Positions 40,403 through 48,468 are shown, counted from the first letter of the stretch. The stretch: DNA of 64,000 nt from Bradyrhizobium hipponense (GCF_008123965.1 NZ_VSTH01000051.1:1-64000), one strand, 5' to 3'. Program-made: numbers and translations. Notes: generated by a model not told the origin, from the sequence alone.

Positions 40403-40858
40403 CTACGCCAGCTGGTCTTCCACGAGATGGAAGCCGCAGGCCCGGTACCAGTCGGGATCGCCTGTGGCGAGAAAGCTGTCGATCGCACAGAGCGCGGCGC
40501 CCGGCGTGATGTCCGAGTAGGCCATGTCCTGGATCTCGTTCTGGTCGGGATAGTACAGCGCGCGGAGGGCAAAGCTGCGGTCGTGCGTGACGTAGCGGCC
40601 GGCGGTTGGGCTCGACGTGGTGCGGTCGCGGCTCATTGCGGCCCAGACCCAGCCGCCGATGCAGCAGGTGGTGCCGCAGGACGTTTCCGTCTCGGCCTGG
40701 TCCATGTTGAAGCCGTCCGGCTTGTCGGCTTCGAGGGCAGGGTCGTGCTTGAAGACGCCCTTGGCGAACAGGTCGCGGATCTCGAGCAGGGCGCGGTGCT
40801 CGCCGGCCGTGATCCGCAGCGCGGGGGCGGAAAGAACTATTCTGTGATCGTCGCTCAT
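40403..40858 (-). CDS. Hypothetical phage protein (151 aa)
   Basis: Starts MSDDHRIVLSAPALRITAGE after GGAGG. A compact beta/alpha protein with a cysteine pair (SCGTTCCIGGWVW). It begins just left of a small regulatory gap that also serves the rightward gene at 40959, so the pair is divergent. Confidence 0.7.
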   Translation of the reverse strand: MSDDHRIVLSAPALRITAGEHRALLEIRDLFAKGVFKHDPALEADKPDGFNMDQAETETSCGTTCCIGGWVWAAMSRDRTTSSPTAGRYVTHDRSFALRALYYPDQNEIQDMAYSDITPGAALCAIDSFLATGDPDWYRACGFHLVEDQLA

Positions 40859-40922
40859 CAAAAACCTCCGTGATTGGGTTGGCGTCCGGATAAGACGTCG
40901 CAGGCTCGAATGCAAGCGAAAT

Positions 40923-40936
40923 TTGCAGGAATGCAA
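40923..40936 (+). promoter_or_regulatory. Phage operator-like motif (site 14), rightward
   Basis: TTGCAGGAATGCAA in plus orientation, 36 bp before the gene at 40959. A half-site CGAATGCAAG sits 15 bp to the left, so this gap may hold two binding sites for a divergent pair. Confidence 0.7.
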
Positions 40937-40958
40937 ATCCTCTGCTACGGCTCGTTCC

Positions 40959-41402
40959 ATGCAGAAGACCGAGATTGCTTACGGACTCCCTTGGCTCCAA
41001 TCGAAGCCGGAACGTGCCATTTTTCTGGAACTCGGTTTTGCCTGTGTGTATGCGGTCGGTCCCACCGGGGGCCGGCCGCTACGCATCAGCTGGGCAAAGC
41101 AGCTGCGCGACAAGCTCGTGGACTTGCAGCCCGGATGCTGGAAGGAGCTGCAGGTTCATGATGTGCGGTGGACTGCGGGCGACATGCTCGCAATCCGGCT
41201 GTTGAACGAAGCGACTGCGCTGCTCGACAAGGCGAAGCGCAGGCTTACCGGCGATTGGTTTGATGTGACCCCCGAGTTCGCTCAGCAAATCCTGCGCTTC
41301 GCCGCCGACAAGAGCGGCATTCCGACCTTCAGCCATGCCGAGATGCTCGACAAGGTGAGGGCAGCACGCCGCTCTCGGATCGAAGCAGCCATGAAGTCCT
41401 AG
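40959..41402 (+). CDS. Hypothetical plus-strand phage protein (147 aa)
   Basis: MQKTEIAYGLPWLQSKPERA, mixed alpha/beta with basic C-terminus. It lies behind its own operator site and runs against the flanking leftward genes, so it is likely expressed differently from them, possibly in lysogeny. No recognised domain. Confidence 0.65.
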   Translation: MQKTEIAYGLPWLQSKPERAIFLELGFACVYAVGPTGGRPLRISWAKQLRDKLVDLQPGCWKELQVHDVRWTAGDMLAIRLLNEATALLDKAKRRLTGDWFDVTPEFAQQILRFAADKSGIPTFSHAEMLDKVRAARRSRIEAAMKS

Positions 41403-41450
41403 TACCTTGCATCTGTCAGCCGAAATGAGGCGCGGGAGCGCACAACCCGG

Positions 41451-41515
41451 GTTTGGCCCGAGTCCGCCGACTTGCGCGGTGCAGCAAGTCGGCAGCTATC
41501 TGGAGTACAGCGGCC
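41451..41515. repeat. Direct repeat, left copy, flanking an AT-rich cargo gene
   Basis: GCAGCTATCTGGAGTACA and its surroundings (41481-41515) recur at 42694-42728 with 32 of 35 bases identical; weaker similarity (TTTGGCC...GCCGA) extends upstream. The pair brackets the cargo gene at 41667. No gene is supported at 41403-41666. Confidence 0.7.
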
Positions 41516-41666
41516 GTGGCGCCAACGCATTCGGGAAGGCAGCCATTGACCGATCTCCGACATAGGCCGACCTGTTTTCCAAGATTATCTTGCAATCCCC
41601 CAATTGCGTCGCGGTAGGAGCTAGTGCACGTGGACAATGCACAATCCAGATTAACCACGCTTTCCC

Positions 41667-42653
41667 ATGTCTTCATCCAGTCAGAATCAGAGAAAGCAGC
41701 TTCCCATGCATCCTAGCGTCTCGCCCGGCCTTAAGCGGGTTCAAGATTACATCCGAGAACAGACGAGTCAAACGACAGCGACTTTTTCAGCATTCGAAGC
41801 CGCCGTCACTCGCGCTCATGAACTTTACGACTCCATGCCGGCAGAGCTGCGCCTTCGCATTTTTAAAAATATGCATCCGGCGAATTACGGCGATGATATT
41901 CGAACTTCATTGTTTGGAATCATTGATGAAGAAGTGTCACTTCTTGACGCAATCGGAGTGACCTACGGCCATAAACTCCGCGAATTAGTAACGGGGGTTT
42001 GGGAAGGATTTAGTCCCCAGCATTTTAGAAGCGCTGTTCTTTCGTGTCGGACCTTGTACGAAGAGGCAGCAGCGGCGAAGTATTACGGCGATCAGGCCGA
42101 ATCCGCAATAAAGCACCTACTCTCGACGCCGCCGTCGGCATATCGATTAGAACGCATGAAAAAATTGAGGGCGACTAATACAGAACGGCTCAAAGTTCTT
42201 CTCAATGATACGTCGTCTCCAGCCAAGATACTCAAAACATGGTACGCAGTGCGAAAAATCGACTGGCAAAAACCAGATTACTTTAACGATCACAAGCTCG
42301 ACAAAAAAGATCCGCTGTATCCCGGTTTTTTCCTATCTGCATTCAAGACACTCAAATGGCAGCATGAAATCCCGGCCGAATACTTTTATGCCCTCCTCTG
42401 CGAAGCCACGCATCCGAACATGTTATCGAACACGTTATATGTCGATGACGCCTCCCAAACCGATAGCGAGCAACTGGTCTATTTAATTCGCAAGATGCCT
42501 GTGACGATCGAGCCGTACGTAACACTGTATAGTTTCGTCTCTGTCCCGACAGTCGAGTGCGTCAAGATCATTGATCAATACATTCAGAAAATAGCCTCCC
42601 TTCGATCGGACCTAGCCCAATATGTGCAGAAGGCGCGGCGAGTTACTGCGTAA
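41667..42653 (+). CDS. AT-rich cargo (moron) protein of unknown function (328 aa)
   Basis: MSSSSQNQRKQLPMHPSVSP then long helical regions and a segment (FYALLCEATHPNMLSNTLYV) whose 'E-x-THPN' resembles the His-containing motif of some HEPN/DUF5677-like helical proteins; this is a weak resemblance. Codon use is noticeably more A+T-rich than all neighbours (many TTA, AAA, ATA codons), the gene runs against the surrounding transcripts, and it is bracketed by a direct repeat. These are classic signs of a transferred lysogenic-conversion or anti-phage gene. No clear ribosome-binding site; a second ATG at 41706 is possible. Confidence 0.8.
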   Translation: MSSSSQNQRKQLPMHPSVSPGLKRVQDYIREQTSQTTATFSAFEAAVTRAHELYDSMPAELRLRIFKNMHPANYGDDIRTSLFGIIDEEVSLLDAIGVTYGHKLRELVTGVWEGFSPQHFRSAVLSCRTLYEEAAAAKYYGDQAESAIKHLLSTPPSAYRLERMKKLRATNTERLKVLLNDTSSPAKILKTWYAVRKIDWQKPDYFNDHKLDKKDPLYPGFFLSAFKTLKWQHEIPAEYFYALLCEATHPNMLSNTLYVDDASQTDSEQLVYLIRKMPVTIEPYVTLYSFVSVPTVECVKIIDQYIQKIASLRSDLAQYVQKARRVTA

Positions 42654-42663
42654 GATGTCTCAG

Positions 42664-42728
42664 TTTGGCCTAGGGCTGCCGAAATGTGGTGCTGCAGCAA
42701 TCCGGCAGCTATCTGGAGTACACCGGCC
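42664..42728. repeat. Direct repeat, right copy
   Basis: Right-hand copy of the 35-bp core (42694-42728, three mismatches), with the leading TTTGGCC also present. The stretch 42729-42800 holds no gene. Confidence 0.7.
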
Positions 42729-42800
42729 ATCAAATCAACGTAGCGTCACCGCAGCCCGTGGCCCTGCGGTCCATCCAAGGCAGACTGCCCCGGTCCATGG

Positions 42801-42998
42801 TCAGGCAGCTTTCATGTTGTCGTTGCAGGCTGGGCGGATCGCATCCCGGCTCATGGCCAGGAGGTGAATGTCCATCGTGAGCTGCTCGGTCCAGGTGTAG
42901 CCGGTGACGCTGCGATGACGATGCGGGAAGGTGACCCGGTCGACAACCAGGGTGGTGAAGGGCAGGCGATAGCCCGGTGCTGTTCCGATGGCGAACAT
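42801..42998 (-). CDS. Small hypothetical protein (65 aa)
   Basis: MFAIGTAPGYRLPFTTLVVD then a basic segment and RDAIRPACNDNMKAA. It overlaps the next gene at its start (ATC/ATG junction). Unknown function. Confidence 0.5.
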   Translation of the reverse strand: MFAIGTAPGYRLPFTTLVVDRVTFPHRHRSVTGYTWTEQLTMDIHLLAMSRDAIRPACNDNMKAA

Positions 42999-43237
42999 CA
43001 GATGTTCCTCAGTTTCTGGCGTTGTGTGGTGCTCAGCTGCAGCAGCAGCCCGGCCAGCTCGAAGCCCTCGGTGTCGCCGGTTTCGAGCGCATACTCGGCG
43101 GCGCAGGTGACGTGCTTGTTCCGGACGTTGCCGTCATCGAGCACGAGATGAAGCGAGCCCCAGCTCGGGTTCGCGGCCTTGTAGGCACGGAACCTTTCGA
43201 TCACAGCGGGCAGGGACAGGGTGTTGTTGGGTTGCAT
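42998..43237 (-). CDS. Hypothetical phage protein (79 aa)
   Basis: MQPNNTLSLPAVIERFRAYK after a GGAG ribosome-binding site, with WGSLHLVLDDGNVRNKHVTC in the middle. It follows operator site 15. Unknown function. Confidence 0.65.
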   Translation of the reverse strand: MQPNNTLSLPAVIERFRAYKAANPSWGSLHLVLDDGNVRNKHVTCAAEYALETGDTEGFELAGLLLQLSTTQRQKLRNI

Positions 43238-43272
43238 CTCGACTCCTCGCTTGCATTATAGGCTGCAAATTC

Positions 43273-43286
43273 TTGCATTCAAGCAA
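43273..43286 (-). promoter_or_regulatory. Phage operator-like motif (site 15)
   Basis: Coding-strand TTGCTTGAATGCAA, 36 bp before the start at 43237. The stop codon of the small membrane ORF at 43279 lies inside it. A second half-site (TTGCATTATAGG) lies at 43251. Confidence 0.65.
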
Positions 43287-43377
43287 ATACTATGACACAC
43301 CAAAGCGCCGCCGAGATCAGGACAGCAGTCCCGAGGGTCTTGGCGCTGATGAACTCACTCGGCGGAGCTTGGAGCAT
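43279..43377 (-). CDS. Tiny membrane ORF (32 aa)
   Basis: MLQAPPSEFISAKTLGTAVL followed by a hydrophobic end (ISAALWCVIVFA). It is preceded by AAGGGTGACC and its stop falls in operator site 15. Unknown function. Confidence 0.45.
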   Translation of the reverse strand: MLQAPPSEFISAKTLGTAVLISAALWCVIVFA

Positions 43378-43413
43378 TGGTGGTCACCCTTCTGATCGTG
43401 TTGGTGGAGAAGA

Positions 43414-43596
43414 TCAGGCAAAGCCTACGGCTTCGCCGGACTTCATGAGGATCGCGACGAAGCCGAGATCCCAGGAGCGATCGGGATTGCGCTGCCGCCT
43501 GCGCTTCACCCGGAAGGTGTCGGCGCGGTCTTCGTCGACGGCTTTCCTGGCAGCGCTCAGGGCGGACCGTTCGGAGATGTAGAGGTTGTCGTCCAT
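43414..43596 (-). CDS. Small basic hypothetical protein (60 aa)
   Basis: MDDNLYISERSALSAARKAV then RRRQRNPDRSWDLGFVAILM. AGGAAG upstream of the ATG. Likely nucleic-acid-binding or a regulatory peptide; not recognised. Confidence 0.6.
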   Translation of the reverse strand: MDDNLYISERSALSAARKAVDEDRADTFRVKRRRQRNPDRSWDLGFVAILMKSGEAVGFA

Positions 43597-43599
43597 GGC

Positions 43600-44001
43600 T
43601 CACTTCCTCTTCATGAACCCGACTTTGACCATCGTGGCCCCGTACTTCTTGCAGAAGTAGCGTTCGCCCTTCTTGATCTCGCCCATCAGTTCTTCGAGAT
43701 CGGCGCGGACAAACCGGGTCACCTCGGGGATCAGCTTGGTGCGGTCGTACTCGATGCCGATGATCACGAAGATGGCGTTCATGGTCGCAGGGCCGTAGGT
43801 GTCGAAGTCGGCACCGACCTGGTCGGCCGCCTTCTGGGCGCTGCCGTCGATGAACTCGTACTGGTCACCGCACTTGTTGATGACCGTGTAGGAGATGGTG
43901 GCGAGAGCGATGAACTCCCGGTTGACATTCTCGGCCGCAGCCGGCGTGAATTGAGCAAGCACCAGCGTTACCGCCAGCGCTGCAAGAGCGCGCAGTTTCA
44001 T
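43600..44001 (-). CDS. Exported hypothetical protein (133 aa)
   Basis: A signal peptide (MKLRALAALAVTLVLAQFTP) with predicted cleavage near AAA, then a soluble alpha/beta mature part (YTVINKCGDQYEFIDGSAQK). It would act in the periplasm. Overlaps the basic ORF downstream. Confidence 0.65.
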   Translation of the reverse strand: MKLRALAALAVTLVLAQFTPAAAENVNREFIALATISYTVINKCGDQYEFIDGSAQKAADQVGADFDTYGPATMNAIFVIIGIEYDRTKLIPEVTRFVRADLEELMGEIKKGERYFCKKYGATMVKVGFMKRK

Positions 44002-44023
44002 TTCATAGTCCTTCGATGTTGGG

Positions 44024-44197
44024 TTAGATTGGGTCGCGGTCGTCGTTCACGACCTTGATCTTAAAGTGCTGCGAGATGCGGCCAGTCCCCTGGCTCGCTT
44101 CGACGATGCCGTGGCTGGCACGGTCGATGGAGAAACCCTTCTCGCGAAGGGCGTCCTGAACGATCTGTTGAATGTCGCGGGTGGAATAGAGCTTCAC
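44024..44197 (-). CDS. Small hypothetical protein (57 aa), GTG start
   Basis: Starts with GTG overlapping the upstream stop (CTGTGAAG). KLYSTRDIQQIVQDALREKG, ending RISQHFKIKVVNDDRDPI. Unknown. Confidence 0.5.
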   Translation of the reverse strand: MKLYSTRDIQQIVQDALREKGFSIDRASHGIVEASQGTGRISQHFKIKVVNDDRDPI

Positions 44198-44562
44198 AGG
44201 TCATAGCTCCTTTCGCCTGCGATATCGCGGGCAATGGCGACATGCAGCTCGTCGATCTCCGTCGAGCTGTAGGACTTGTTCATCCAGGCAATCGCCTCGC
44301 TGTGGGTCTTGGCTTCGAAGACGTCTTTCTCGCCCTGGTAGCCGGCGTTCTGGACCACCACGTAAACCGGAACTCGAGCCCGGGCGTCAGCAAACTTCAG
44401 CAGCACCTGGTCCAGGTTGTCACGCAGATTGCGAGCCTGGAGATAGCTCATGGTGTAATAGGCACCGCCGCCACGCGGCCCGATCAGCGCGAGGTTGATC
44501 CGATCTTCGTTGGTGTAGTCGAGCGTGATCGGCGAATAGAAGCACGAGACATGTTCCCTCAT
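44194..44562 (-). CDS. Hypothetical phage protein (122 aa)
   Basis: MREHVSCFYSPITLDYTNED then alpha/beta sequence (LNLALIGPRGGGAYYTMSYL; ARVPVYVVVQNAGYQGEKDV). No domain recognised. Coupled to the GTG gene downstream. Confidence 0.65.
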   Translation of the reverse strand: MREHVSCFYSPITLDYTNEDRINLALIGPRGGGAYYTMSYLQARNLRDNLDQVLLKFADARARVPVYVVVQNAGYQGEKDVFEAKTHSEAIAWMNKSYSSTEIDELHVAIARDIAGERSYDL

Positions 44563-44819
44563 GACCCGATCACCTCGTGCTCGCTGATCTCGACGCGGGG
44601 CATCGAGTTGAAGTGGTCGACGTACGCCACCTTGGCGTCTTCCAGCTCCTCTTCCCAGTTGTCGACCGTCACCTCGATCTTCTCATCGTCGATGAGGTCG
44701 TTGAGGATGATGTTGACCAGCGCGACGGCTTCAAGGTCGGCCAGGGTCTTGGAGGCGCAGACCTTGACGATGATGCCGGGCACGCTGTGGTGCTCGCCTT
44801 CAACTATCCAGACCTTCAT
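44559..44819 (-). CDS. Hypothetical phage protein (86 aa)
   Basis: MKVWIVEGEHHSVPGIIVKV with an acidic end (WEEELEDAKVAYVDHFNSMP). Overlaps the next gene by 4 bp. Unknown function. Confidence 0.6.
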   Translation of the reverse strand: MKVWIVEGEHHSVPGIIVKVCASKTLADLEAVALVNIILNDLIDDEKIEVTVDNWEEELEDAKVAYVDHFNSMPRVEISEHEVIGS

Positions 44820-45075
44820 CGTCTTCCTCCTCGTCTTCGTCGTCCTCGGCCTCGACCGGCTGGAGTTGATCGAACGTCCACTCGGCGCCGTTCTCGTCCA
44901 GGAAGATCATCTTGCCGTCCTTGGTCGCCGTGACCTGGTCGTCATAGAAAATCTCGGTGCCGCCCTGGTAGACAGGCTCGCCGTTATCGTCGATGCCCAT
45001 GATCTCGGCGCGGCCGGTCAGCTTCTCCAGCGTGCCCAGTATGGGCGAGCCGGTGGGTGAGACGTATTCCTTCAT
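44800..45075 (-). CDS. Small acidic hypothetical protein (91 aa)
   Basis: MKEYVSPTGSPILGTLEKLT, ending in a run of acidic residues (EAEDDEDEEEDDEGLDS). Overlaps the upstream DUF7007-like gene by 1 bp. Unknown. Confidence 0.6.
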   Translation of the reverse strand: MKEYVSPTGSPILGTLEKLTGRAEIMGIDDNGEPVYQGGTEIFYDDQVTATKDGKMIFLDENGAEWTFDQLQPVEAEDDEDEEEDDEGLDS

Positions 45076-45686
45076 CACGGAGTCTCCGGTTTGGTGATCT
45101 CTTTGTCGGTCGCGAGGTCGATGACGATGCCGAACGTGCCCGCCTTGTGGCGAGCGTTGTAGCTGGTGTCGTCGATCAGGAACCATTTCTCGGCGCCGTC
45201 GCTCTGGCGGCGAGCCACTACGCCGACCTTGCCTTTCGGCACCCACTTCGCCCAATCGCCCCATGCAGATGCCAGGACGAATTTGGTAGCGTTCTCGTCT
45301 CGCCACCGTGCCTCATCCCTCGTGCGGGACTCGCCTGGCTTGAGCGTGACGCCGAAAAACTGCTCGTATTGGTCGGGGTACCAGCCGCGGAAGGAGTCGA
45401 GTGCATACTCGTACTCGGTCTTGTCGGGCCTGCCTTCGATCGTCACCACCCGCTGGAATGCTTCCTTGTGGACCATGGCGGCGATCGACCACTGGCAGTC
45501 TTCCTCGTACCATCCACCAGCCGAGCGCATGTATTCTGGGACGGCGGCATTGCGCTCGCGGGACAGCTTGATTCCGCCGTGGCCCGCGGTCGAAACCTGC
45601 CAGATGCCAGGCGCCAGCTCTCGCTTGTCCTGGATGGCGCCCCAGGGCGACGACTTGGGGCATTCGCTTCGCTTGTACTCGCTCAT
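45075..45686 (-). CDS. DUF7007-like phage protein (203 aa)
   Basis: Opens with a motif found in a widespread phage family: IQDKRELAPGIWQVSTAGHG, GGIKLSRERNAAVPEYMRSA, GGWYEEDCQW. It also carries FFGVTLKPGESRTRDEARWR. Function unknown; the family is often near nucleotide-metabolism genes. Confidence 0.7.
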   Translation of the reverse strand: MSEYKRSECPKSSPWGAIQDKRELAPGIWQVSTAGHGGIKLSRERNAAVPEYMRSAGGWYEEDCQWSIAAMVHKEAFQRVVTIEGRPDKTEYEYALDSFRGWYPDQYEQFFGVTLKPGESRTRDEARWRDENATKFVLASAWGDWAKWVPKGKVGVVARRQSDGAEKWFLIDDTSYNARHKAGTFGIVIDLATDKEITKPETP

Positions 45687-45955
45687 TCGATCACCAGAAG
45701 ATGGGTTTCAAGGGACTCGTTGTGGGCTCCGAGCACCTCCGCCCAGTCCTCGATCACGCCGACCAGCGCATCGACCAGATGCGTGGGGACGTAGACCGTG
45801 GCGGGGTAGGTCTCGACCGCCTCCATTGTCTCCAGCAGGAAGTCGATCGCCTCGAAGCGGACCTCGTGCGTCACGTCGTCAGGATGGTTTTCGAGCCACA
45901 CAGCGAGGTCGGACAGCTCTTCCTCGTTGGCGGCGACCAATCGGCCGGACCTCAT
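45683..45955 (-). CDS. Hypothetical phage protein (90 aa)
   Basis: MRSGRLVAANEEELSDLAVW and a helical core (LENHPDDVTHEVRFEAIDFL). Overlaps the DUF7007-like gene by 4 bp. Unknown. Confidence 0.6.
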   Translation of the reverse strand: MRSGRLVAANEEELSDLAVWLENHPDDVTHEVRFEAIDFLLETMEAVETYPATVYVPTHLVDALVGVIEDWAEVLGAHNESLETHLLVIE

Positions 45956-46566
45956 TTCATCGGGCCGAAATCTAGGAGTTCCAGCTCTTCGCCGAGTGCC
46001 TTGACGAACTCGGCCGGCTTCTCCTTCGCCTCGAAGGCGCGCTGCACTTCGTCGGGGTGATCGCTGATCAGATCGGCGTAGCACCACTGCTCCTCCGCCT
46101 CATCGCGGCAGTCCTTGATGAACTGGTCGCGCTCGCGGGTTGAAGGCGGGTACTTGCTGACGAACGCTTTGCAGCGGGCGCGGGCAGCCTGATACAGGCT
46201 GCGGAGGTCTTCCGGACGAGCGACAACCGGATTGACGTCTTCGCCGTCGCCGAAGTTGAGGCAGTAGATCATGAACTCCGGCACGAACTCGAAGTCCCAG
46301 CAGATCATGCCATCGCGATCGGCCTCGGGCATGATGGCCCAGACGCTCTCGATGATCGGTGCCATCTGCCACGCAGCCCAGCGCATGCCGCGGGCGCCGT
46401 AGTCCTCGCAGTATTGCGCCATCTGCTGCTCGGCTTCCTTGTACGGATGGTCGTCGGGCAGCGTCGTGCCGACGATGAGCCGGGTGTCTTCGAGCACCGC
46501 GTAGGCAGCCATCGCGGTCTCGATGATGAGGTAGTTGGTCTTGATGATCTCAGGCGTCTTGCCCAT
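45952..46566 (-). CDS. Hypothetical phage protein (204 aa)
   Basis: MGKTPEIIKTNYLIIETAMA, then a mixed alpha/beta protein with a Cys-containing helix (QVLREAWQCYADLISDHPDE-like region AEEQWCYADLISDHPDEVQR). No known family. Coupled to the small gene downstream. Confidence 0.6.
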   Translation of the reverse strand: MGKTPEIIKTNYLIIETAMAAYAVLEDTRLIVGTTLPDDHPYKEAEQQMAQYCEDYGARGMRWAAWQMAPIIESVWAIMPEADRDGMICWDFEFVPEFMIYCLNFGDGEDVNPVVARPEDLRSLYQAARARCKAFVSKYPPSTRERDQFIKDCRDEAEEQWCYADLISDHPDEVQRAFEAKEKPAEFVKALGEELELLDFGPMK

Positions 46567-46738
46567 GGTTCAGTTCCTGCTTGCTGTTGCGGCGAAAGCG
46601 GCGGCGCATCTTTGCGCTGACACGCGCCTTCGCCCGCTTCGATCGGTTGCTGCTGTAGGTTTCGGATGGGTAAACGTCCGCATCATCCTGCTCCCTGCGC
46701 TTCGCGGACAATTCCGCGTAGCTCGAAGAAAATTTCAT
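46550..46738 (-). CDS. Small basic hypothetical protein (62 aa)
   Basis: MKFSSSYAELSAKRREQDDA then a strongly basic tail (RSKRAKARVSAKMRRRFRRN). Start uncertain (46738 or 46753). It overlaps the next gene. Possible nucleic-acid binding. Confidence 0.45.
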   Translation of the reverse strand: MKFSSSYAELSAKRREQDDADVYPSETYSSNRSKRAKARVSAKMRRRFRRNSKQELNHGQDA

Positions 46739-46901
46739 TGCGGGCCGGGTCATCCGGGCCGACGTTTTCGATGAACCACCATGCTAGGAAGAGCGCCCGC
46801 TCCTTGGCGAACGGGTTCGGTGTCATGGACGGCGCGAGATGGGTTTCGTCGTACAGGGCCGCAGCCTGCCGGAACTGGGCATGTGTTTTCTTCAGTGCCA
46901 T
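46683..46901 (-). CDS. Small hypothetical protein (72 aa)
   Basis: MALKKTHAQFRQAAALYDET with a helix rich in aromatic residues (RALFLAWWFIENVGPDDPAR). Overlaps both neighbours, as is usual in this operon. Confidence 0.5.
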   Translation of the reverse strand: MALKKTHAQFRQAAALYDETHLAPSMTPNPFAKERALFLAWWFIENVGPDDPARNEIFFELRGIVREAQGAG

Positions 46902-47158
46902 CGGCTTTGCTCCGGCTTCGTTTCAGTCAGATCGGCATCGCTGATCCAGATGAAGCGGTAGACCTTGTCGTGATCGAACAGCGCTTCGGTCTTGCTCAGC
47001 AGCTCGACGTCGCGCCAATGCACGGCGTAGCTGTCTCCCCAGCCCGTGCGCTGCCGCTCAACCGGGGTCCCGCGCTTGACAGCCAGACGATGGATGTCCT
47101 GGTAGGTGATGATCAGGTCGCGGCTGACGTACTTCCATTGCGGCGGTACCTTGTTCAT
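46892..47158 (-). CDS. Hypothetical phage protein (88 aa)
   Basis: MNKVPPQWKYVSRDLIITYQ, mixed alpha/beta. Overlaps the downstream gene by 10 bp. Function unknown. Confidence 0.55.
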   Translation of the reverse strand: MNKVPPQWKYVSRDLIITYQDIHRLAVKRGTPVERQRTGWGDSYAVHWRDVELLSKTEALFDHDKVYRFIWISDADLTETKPEQSRWH

Positions 47159-47166
47159 GGGCGTGC

Positions 47167-47370
47167 TCACTTGGCGTCTGAGCAGATCAGGTGCGCGGCC
47201 TTTTCGAGCGTCTTGGCGTCGACGTCCCAAGCCTTTGCGCTCGTGCCGTCCTGCCAGTTGTGGCGCAGGTGCTCGGCCTTCTCCGAGCAGATCAACGAAA
47301 GCCCGGTGACGACATGCGTAAGGCCGTGACGATCGATCAGGCCTTCCAAGATGGCGGTGACGTTCTCCAT
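47167..47370 (-). CDS. Small hypothetical protein (67 aa)
   Basis: MENVTAILEGLIDRHGLTHV, helical. It sits between two tightly packed neighbours. Unknown function. Confidence 0.5.
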   Translation of the reverse strand: MENVTAILEGLIDRHGLTHVVTGLSLICSEKAEHLRHNWQDGTSAKAWDVDAKTLEKAAHLICSDAK

Positions 47371-47371
47371 G

Positions 47372-47521
47372 TCAGTCCTCCAGAGAGTCGAGATAGGCCT
47401 GACCAGCAGGCGTGAGGTACAGCTCGCCCAGGATGAAGACGGCGAAGCCGGCGAGCACAGCGCTCCAGACCGGGCCGAGGATGGCCAAGGCCTCATATGT
47501 GAGGGATTGCAGCGCGAGCAT
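47372..47521 (-). CDS. Small membrane protein (49 aa)
   Basis: MLALQSLTYEALAILGPVWS plus a transmembrane stretch (LAGFAVFILGELYL). It begins 6 bp after operator site 16, so the start may be regulated directly; a longer start at 47584 is possible but would encode the motif in-frame. Confidence 0.55.
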   Translation of the reverse strand: MLALQSLTYEALAILGPVWSAVLAGFAVFILGELYLTPAGQAYLDSLED

Positions 47522-47526
47522 TGCAT

Positions 47527-47540
47527 TTGCTTTCAAGCAA
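47527..47540 (-). promoter_or_regulatory. Phage operator-like motif (site 16)
   Basis: Coding-strand TTGCTTGAAAGCAA, with CCTTGAGCC upstream. It lies only 6 bp before the membrane ORF start. Confidence 0.6.
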
Positions 47541-47576
47541 GGCTCAAGGCACACCTCGGGCGCGAAGTGGAAGAGG

Positions 47577-47786
47577 TTAGGCATTCAGCCCTGCGTATTT
47601 GCTCAGATCATCCCAGTCAGCGTCCCAGACGGGACGCGGTGTGCTGCCAGGCTCGGTCACGGTGACGCGCTTCACACGGTCGTTAAAGCAGATGCGGTTG
47701 CGGTAGAAGTCCCGCGCCTCGCTGAACGATTTGAACGGATGCCGGTCGGCCGAGCCGTTCGTGAAGCGAATGATTACGGTGTGCAT
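47577..47786 (-). CDS. Small hypothetical protein (69 aa)
   Basis: MHTVIIRFTNGSADRHPFKS then RNRICFNDRVKRVTVTEPGS; a short beta-sandwich-like protein. Overlaps the membrane ORF by a TAA/ATG junction. No gene is supported in 47787-47926. Confidence 0.6.
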   Translation of the reverse strand: MHTVIIRFTNGSADRHPFKSFSEARDFYRNRICFNDRVKRVTVTEPGSTPRPVWDADWDDLSKYAGLNA

Positions 47787-47926
47787 GCCTCGTCACCTGT
47801 TGAATTGCACCAGCGGATTGGTTTGCCCGCCGCTGGTCGGGCTGTGCGTCCGGTCGCTCGCGGCTTCACCGGTCCAAAAAGTCGTCAGTCGTTCTGCAGC
47901 TGGTTGAAACGTGGGGGTCGCTTACT

Positions 47927-48067
47927 TCATGGCCGATCTCCATCGTCGTTGCTCAAACTCGGCACCCTCGCCTTGCGCTTCTTGTTGGGCACAACGCGGG
48001 GCTTGTATTTCGGCGTCCGCAGATCACGAGCGATCGGCGAGCGCCTGACCGTCTTGCGTTTCTTCAT
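47927..48067 (-). CDS. Small basic hypothetical protein (46 aa)
   Basis: MKKRKTVRRSPIARDLRTPK, nearly one third Lys/Arg. The internal ATG at 48067 is preferred; overlaps the gene upstream. Possible RNA/DNA-binding peptide. Confidence 0.45.
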   Translation of the reverse strand: MKKRKTVRRSPIARDLRTPKYKPRVVPNKKRKARVPSLSNDDGDRP

Positions 48068-48198
48068 GGTCTGCGGCTCGATGAATTGGGGATGGCCGGA
48101 TAGCGCCGGCCTCGCCACTGCGTTTGGGTCGCAGCAACCAAATACGCTGCCCATTTCTCCGGGCTCGCGAACTTCACAGTCCTGTCATGGGTGGCCAT
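48064..48198 (-). CDS. Small hypothetical protein (44 aa)
   Basis: MATHDRTVKFASPEKWAAYL. Its stop overlaps the next gene's start (ATGA), supporting it. Unknown function. The 48199-48285 gap holds no gene I can support. Confidence 0.45.
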   Translation of the reverse strand: MATHDRTVKFASPEKWAAYLVAATQTQWRGRRYPAIPNSSSRRP

Positions 48199-48285
48199 CC
48201 TCGCCAGGCGCGGGCCAGGGCGCCGAAGCTAGGCCGTTTGATGAGTGGCCCTGCGGATTTCCCCTGCCTTCGTGTGCGGACCGCT

Positions 48286-48468
48286 TTACCGCACACCTTG
48301 GGGTCTCGTTGCCACCTTGCCGCGCCCGTTGCAGGCGGAGCATGGTGGTGATCCGTCGTTGTCGTAGTAGCCGGAGCCGTTACACGCGCTGCATTTCACC
48401 AGCTTCCAGCCCTTCACGTTTTGCTCGAAGTGCTGGCGTCGCAGCGCCTTGCGCTCGTGGTAGTCCAT
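48286..48468 (-). CDS. DnaJ-type zinc-finger protein (60 aa)
   Basis: Cysteine pairs VKCSACNGSGYYDNDGSPPC and SACNGRGKV form the C-x2-C-x-G-x-G zinc finger seen in DnaJ and many small phage proteins. The N-terminus (MDYHERKALRRQHFEQNVKG) is basic and helical. Probably binds RNA, DNA or a host protein. Confidence 0.7.
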   Translation of the reverse strand: MDYHERKALRRQHFEQNVKGWKLVKCSACNGSGYYDNDGSPPCSACNGRGKVATRPQGVR

